Shown here: positions 5,826 through 7,953 of the stretch, one piece after another
How positions within the stretch are numbered: the first letter of the stretch is position 1
Layout: the number at the start of each line of letters is the position of its first letter
NCBI GenBank assembly: GCA_025996835.1
Contig: BNTU01000133.1
Coordinates: 1-7,953 of the forward strand
Source of the DNA: Bacteroidia bacterium
GTDB lineage: Bacteria > Bacteroidota > Bacteroidia > Bacteroidales > Azobacteroidaceae
Length of the DNA: 7,953 nucleotides
Direction of reading: 5' to 3'
Position numbers and translations under genes: made by a program
The notes under the pieces: generated by a model
What the model saw: the letters and a program-made list of their open reading frames with translations, nothing else
Databases searched by the model: none
Told to the model about the DNA's origin: nothing

Positions 5826-7799
5826 ATGGGGCGATTTTTTTGTGTATTGTTTTTTTGCTTTGGTTGGGTTGGAGTCTGCGTTGCGCTGGATGAGCCGGAG
5901 AAAACCAAGCAGGTTTATGGCTCTGTGGTGGATGAATTTAGGATGCCTATGAGTGGGGTTATTGTTTTTGCGACGGATAATCCTGATTTTGCGGACACGA
6001 CTAATGCGAGGGGAGTATTTAATTTGACTGTGCCTCTTTCGACACGGTCTTTGATATTCGGACATTATAGCATAAAAGATTTAGAAATGCCTATCTCACA
6101 GCGTATGCAAGTTGTGATGCACTATTTACATGTTCGCCACGAATTTTCTGTCTTCGGCGGGGGTGGCGTTTCACTGTTGGGTAATTCTCCCAATGTTGGC
6201 AATTATACACCGCCGCTTTCTGTAGGGGCAGAACTTGGGTTGGGCTATATTTTCTTTTTTTCATCTGAATGGGGACTATCAACCGGCGTAAGTGCCGCTT
6301 ACGTTGCCCGTAGATACGCTTCCGCAGTTGATGATTCATTTACCGGAACGTACAACGGGATTCCTTTTCAGGCTGATTACACCGCCGATTACACCGAAAC
6401 GCAGGGAGTCACCCTGCTGAGCATTCCGCTCATGGCTCACTTTCAAATGTACACGAGTGAAACGGACAAATCGTATAAATTGTATCTCAAATTTGGCGGC
6501 AAATTTAAACTCCCGATACCCACATCACTCAACACCTACAACGGCACATTGGACAAAATGGACGTAACAAACAGCAGTGTACCTGATCCGGATATGCCAT
6601 CTTTCATCACGGTTCCTAACTATATGGTGGGGGCTGTTGAAAAATCTAACTCAGGACCCCTTAAACTATCGGGCTTTGCCGTTTTGGGGTCAATAGAAGT
6701 GGGGAAAAAATGGGGCAGGTTAACAAAAAAATGGTCGCTTTACGGGGGCATATATGCTGATTATGCTATAATAAATGAGATAACCGCTGAAGTTAAGCCG
6801 GACGATAAAAAACTGTTCATCCCTTCCGATGCCGGGCAAATAAATCGACCCACCGGCGTATTGTTCGCCCAAAAATCCGATGGCACACCATTCGTCGACA
6901 ACCAAATGCTGTCGCCACTATCGGTTGGCGTGAAGGTGTCAGTGGCGTATGGAAACCGCCCCCGCAAAAAACAGCTTATTCCACCTGTCCTGCAACTTAA
7001 GTATCCTGCAAGTTACATACCAGAGCACATTTTTCCCCCAACTCAACAAACAATTGACACCCTCCAAAGCAATGTCGGACAACTTCCTCCATCTGACGAT
7101 TCACCCCGCGTGGCTCGGAAGCGTACCACTCACCCCCCACCATCTGATGATTTATCCCGCGTTGTTCGGGAGCGTACCACTCAACTCCCCCCATCCGGCG
7201 ATTCACCTCGCGTTGTTCGGGAGCATACCACTCAACCTCCCCCATCCGGCGATTCACCTCGCGTGGCTCGGGAGCATACCACTCAACCTCCCCCATCTGA
7301 TGATTCACCCCGCATTGTTCGGGAACATACCAGTCCAATAGAAAAGAGGCGCGCGGAAAACCGAAAGCTACTTATAAACACGCAGATGATAGCGGTGCAA
7401 GAGCTTAGAAAAAAAATAGCAGGCAAAAAACGGTTGCAAATGTCAATAAATTTTGAATTTGGCCGAAGCGACCTGCCGTTTGATAGCATAGCGAAATTTG
7501 AACCGGCAGCCCTGCTGCTCAAACAACGGTTGGATGAAAAAATACGCCTGCTAAAACAATCGCCCAACATAAAAATTCAAATTGAAGGTCACACCGACGA
7601 CATCGGAACGCCGGAATACAATATGACTCTGGGGCAAGAGCGCGCCGAAACGGTCAAAGCCTATCTGCTCGAAAAAGGAGTCCCCGCCAAAATGATTGTA
7701 AAAACCCTCAGCAAAGCAGCAACAGAGCCCCTCGTACCCAATAGCGACGAAGAGAACAGGCAGAAGAACAGGCGGGTGGAGATAGTTGTGGTGGAGTAA
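5826..7799 (+). CDS. OmpA-family outer-membrane protein with carboxypeptidase-regulatory-like domain and repeat linker
   Basis: A 657-aa outer-membrane protein. Residues 1-20 are a signal peptide (cleavage probably VCVA/LD). About 28-90 resemble the carboxypeptidase-regulatory-like beta-sandwich (KQVYGSVVDE, MSGVIVFATD, TNARGVFNL) frequent in Bacteroidota surface proteins. About 100-385 alternate short amphipathic strands (FSVFGGGGVSLLG, LSVGAELGLGYIFF, WSLYGGIYADYAI, LSVGVKVSVAYGN), fitting a predicted outer-membrane beta-barrel. Residues 421-505 are five 17-residue Pro-rich repeats, then a helix to about 538. Residues 539-657 form the OmpA C-terminal peptidoglycan-binding domain: FEFGRSDLPF, EGHTDD at 587-592 and GQERAETV. 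D591 and R606 match the Asp and Arg that bind diaminopimelate in the family, and NRQKNRRVEI closes the fold. It starts 24 bases after the LRR gene, so it is likely the second cistron. Inferred role: tethering the outer membrane to the wall, possibly in partnership with the LRR protein. The signal-peptide codons contain two T7 tracts. Confidence 0.9.
   Translation: MGRFFCVLFFCFGWVGVCVALDEPEKTKQVYGSVVDEFRMPMSGVIVFATDNPDFADTTNARGVFNLTVPLSTRSLIFGHYSIKDLEMPISQRMQVVMHYLHVRHEFSVFGGGGVSLLGNSPNVGNYTPPLSVGAELGLGYIFFFSSEWGLSTGVSAAYVARRYASAVDDSFTGTYNGIPFQADYTADYTETQGVTLLSIPLMAHFQMYTSETDKSYKLYLKFGGKFKLPIPTSLNTYNGTLDKMDVTNSSVPDPDMPSFITVPNYMVGAVEKSNSGPLKLSGFAVLGSIEVGKKWGRLTKKWSLYGGIYADYAIINEITAEVKPDDKKLFIPSDAGQINRPTGVLFAQKSDGTPFVDNQMLSPLSVGVKVSVAYGNRPRKKQLIPPVLQLKYPASYIPEHIFPPTQQTIDTLQSNVGQLPPSDDSPRVARKRTTHPPPSDDLSRVVRERTTQLPPSGDSPRVVREHTTQPPPSGDSPRVAREHTTQPPPSDDSPRIVREHTSPIEKRRAENRKLLINTQMIAVQELRKKIAGKKRLQMSINFEFGRSDLPFDSIAKFEPAALLLKQRLDEKIRLLKQSPNIKIQIEGHTDDIGTPEYNMTLGQERAETVKAYLLEKGVPAKMIVKTLSKAATEPLVPNSDEENRQKNRRVEIVVVE
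7086..7340 (+). repeat. 51-bp tandem repeat (five units) in the OmpA-family linker
   Basis: Units at 7086, 7137, 7188, 7239 and 7290 are each 51 bases, encoding PPS(D/G)D(S/L)(P/S)R(V/I)(V/A)R(E/K)(H/R)T(T/S) plus two residues. The third and fourth units are almost identical at DNA level. The segment is Pro-rich and of mixed charge, so it is probably an extended flexible spacer between barrel and periplasmic domain. Confidence 0.93.
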
Positions 7800-7902
7800 T
7801 GAAAATTATGTTGCTCTATTAGAAAAGAGTGAAACTGATATGCAGCTATCCACTTTCCTCAACGTTTCGCAGGCATTGGGGTTGAGGTTTGCACTGCTGT
7901 AG
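7798..7902 (+). pseudogene. Remnant of an XRE/HigA-type helix-turn-helix regulator (C-terminal part)
   Basis: Right after the OmpA-family stop, another frame reads NENYVALLEKSETDMQLSTF and continues LNVSQALGLRFALL to a TAG at 7900-7902. This resembles the second half of an XRE HTH domain: recognition helix, the EK-x-E-T turn, then LSTLxxxxxALGL-type helices. The expected first half (helices 1-2 and a start codon) is missing: the frame is closed by a TAG at 7783-7785, within the OmpA-family gene. The only ATG, at 7840, would give a 20-residue peptide. I read it as a truncated antitoxin or regulator gene. The match is by eye over about 33 residues, so chance resemblance is possible. Confidence 0.4.
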
Positions 7903-7953
7903 AAAAAGCACAATTCAACGAGCAAGGTCAAACGCCCACTGTGTATCCACCTT

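Noticed and set aside
5826..5886. Lipoprotein signal for the OmpA-family protein (cysteine in WVGVC)
   Set aside because: The residue before Cys is Val rather than Gly, Ala or Ser, so the lipobox fails; a signal-peptidase I site (VCVA/LD) fits better.
6949..7341. Open frames overlapping the 51-bp repeat in other frames (plus 6949-7341, minus 6997-7338)
   Set aside because: The 51-base period is a multiple of three, so every frame is open across the array. The frame that continues into the OmpA domain is the real one.
7903..7953. Possible gene ends on either strand at the right edge
   Set aside because: Short open readings exist in several frames on both strands but none has a recognisable motif, and the stretch is too short to choose.

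Overview
The window looks like a member of Bacteroidota, most likely Bacteroidales. The evidence is a large secreted BspA-like leucine-rich-repeat protein ending in a type IX secretion (T9SS) sorting domain, a following outer-membrane OmpA-family protein with an N-terminal carboxypeptidase-regulatory-like domain, AT-rich leaders without Shine-Dalgarno sequences, and a candidate promoter resembling the Bacteroidota TTG/TAnnTTTG type. Genus cannot be read from this sequence.

Layout, left to right, all on the + strand. (1) 3-1082: the 3' part of an AT-rich gene, open to the left edge, encoding a coiled-coil protein with a helical C-terminus; not recognised. (2) 1128-1817: an unrecognised 229-aa soluble protein, followed after 7 bases by (3) 1825-1953, a 42-residue acidic, cysteine-rich mini-protein. 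(4) A candidate promoter lies in the 128-base gap before the next gene. (5) 2082-5801: a 1239-aa BspA-like surface protein made of three repeat blocks (N-cap, LRR_5 array, InlB-like beta domain), a unique C-terminal region and a T9SS tail. The tail carries a REP-like palindrome and a hexanucleotide repeat, both in frame. (6) 5826-7799: a 657-aa OmpA-family protein with signal peptide, beta-sandwich domain, predicted beta-barrel, a linker of five 17-residue repeats and a peptidoglycan-binding OmpA domain. (7) 7798-7902: the probable C-terminal remnant of an XRE/HigA-type helix-turn-helix regulator. Bases 7903-7953 hold nothing I can call.

Genes 5 and 6 are 24 bases apart and probably cotranscribed. 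A reasonable inference is a cell-surface pair: an exported adhesin-like LRR protein and an outer-membrane protein anchored to peptidoglycan. The left third (genes 1-3) is different: unknown proteins, an AT-rich first gene (15 of 60 bases are G or C in 241-300, against 30 of 60 in 3841-3900) and a tiny Cys-rich partner, which suggests accessory DNA.

The most notable signals are repeats operating inside genes: 69-bp LRR units, a 969-bp block duplication, a 51-bp linker repeat, a 6-bp Thr-Gln repeat, and a mobile-type palindrome that has been made into protein. I see no complete, clearly new multi-gene system. The best candidates for something undescribed are genes 1-3.
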